A DNA stretch of 5,211 nt from Chitinophagaceae bacterium (GTDB taxonomy: Bacteria > Bacteroidota > Bacteroidia > Chitinophagales > Chitinophagaceae). Every line of letters begins with the position of its first letter. Position 1 is the stretch's first letter. The notes beneath the pieces were generated by a model. The model was not told where the DNA came from. It did not search any database and saw only the letters and a program-made list of their open reading frames with translations. The position numbers and the translations under genes were made by a program. The stretch is taken from assembly GCA_947461495.1 (NCBI GenBank), contig CANHLV010000152.1, forward strand, positions 1 through 5,211, given 5' to 3'. Below are positions 5,124 to 5,211 of this stretch, in pieces.

Positions 5124-5211
5124 ATGCAAGCATTACTAAACGTAAATCAACTCTGCAAATCATTTGGTCAGTTTAATGCCGTAAACAATTTAAGTTTTAC
5201 AGTCAATAAAG
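5124..5211 (+). CDS. ABC transporter ATP-binding protein, N-terminal fragment
   Basis: Twenty-nine codons are present before the window ends. The fragment MQALLNVNQLCKSFGQFNAV followed by NNLSFTVNK has the standard opening of ABC ATPases: a first beta strand, the A-loop region 'LxKxFGxxxAV' with Phe14 in the position of the adenine-stacking aromatic, and 'xNLSFxVxKG', which leads into the Walker A motif just outside the window. This form is typical of the CcmA/NatA/DrrA-like ATPases that pair with ABC-2 type permeases, which suggests an exporter, though the substrate cannot be told. The gene starts 18 bp after the winged-helix regulator and is surely cotranscribed with it. The ATG at 5108 is excluded because its frame closes after three codons. 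Confidence 0.9.
   Translation, partial: MQALLNVNQLCKSFGQFNAVNNLSFTVNK

Overview
The window comes from an AT-rich bacterial chromosome, almost certainly Bacteroidota and perhaps Chitinophagaceae-like (the family guess is inference). The support is: two lipoproteins with short signal peptides, a parallel beta-helix lipoprotein ending in a 'DLDxxPR...DIGxYE'-type C-terminus, no convincing Shine-Dalgarno sequences before starts, and very AT-rich spacers.

Layout. From 4143 down to the left edge, four genes run on the minus strand, separated by 18, 38 and 56 bp. In transcription order they are radA (DNA recombination/repair ATPase), a comF-family phosphoribosyltransferase-fold gene, a beta-helix surface-type lipoprotein, and a glutathione-peroxidase-family lipoprotein cut by the window edge. 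The spacing fits one operon or two overlapping units; a small hairpin at 583-601 could weakly separate the last gene. radA and comF both belong to families linked to natural transformation, while the two lipoproteins are envelope proteins with no evident link to DNA uptake.

From 4794 rightwards, on the plus strand, come a 103-residue winged-helix regulator and, 18 bp further on, the first 29 codons of an ABC-transporter ATPase. This is a common regulator plus exporter arrangement.

Between the divergent units lies a 650-bp non-coding stretch (4144-4793), the least ordinary part of the window. It holds two hairpins that pair fully only when read as minus-strand RNA (G-U where the plus strand has C/A mismatches), one with a GAAA loop and a U-rich tail; an 80-nt tract with no G on the minus strand; four copies of AAAAGTAAAA; a pair of AAYCGRTT palindromes 23 bp apart; overlapping alternative stem-loops; and, near the regulator start, a weak Bacteroidota-type promoter next to an inverted repeat. 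It may encode a small minus-strand RNA or a long regulated radA leader. I see no CRISPR, transposon, tRNA or rRNA, and no clear new multi-gene system.
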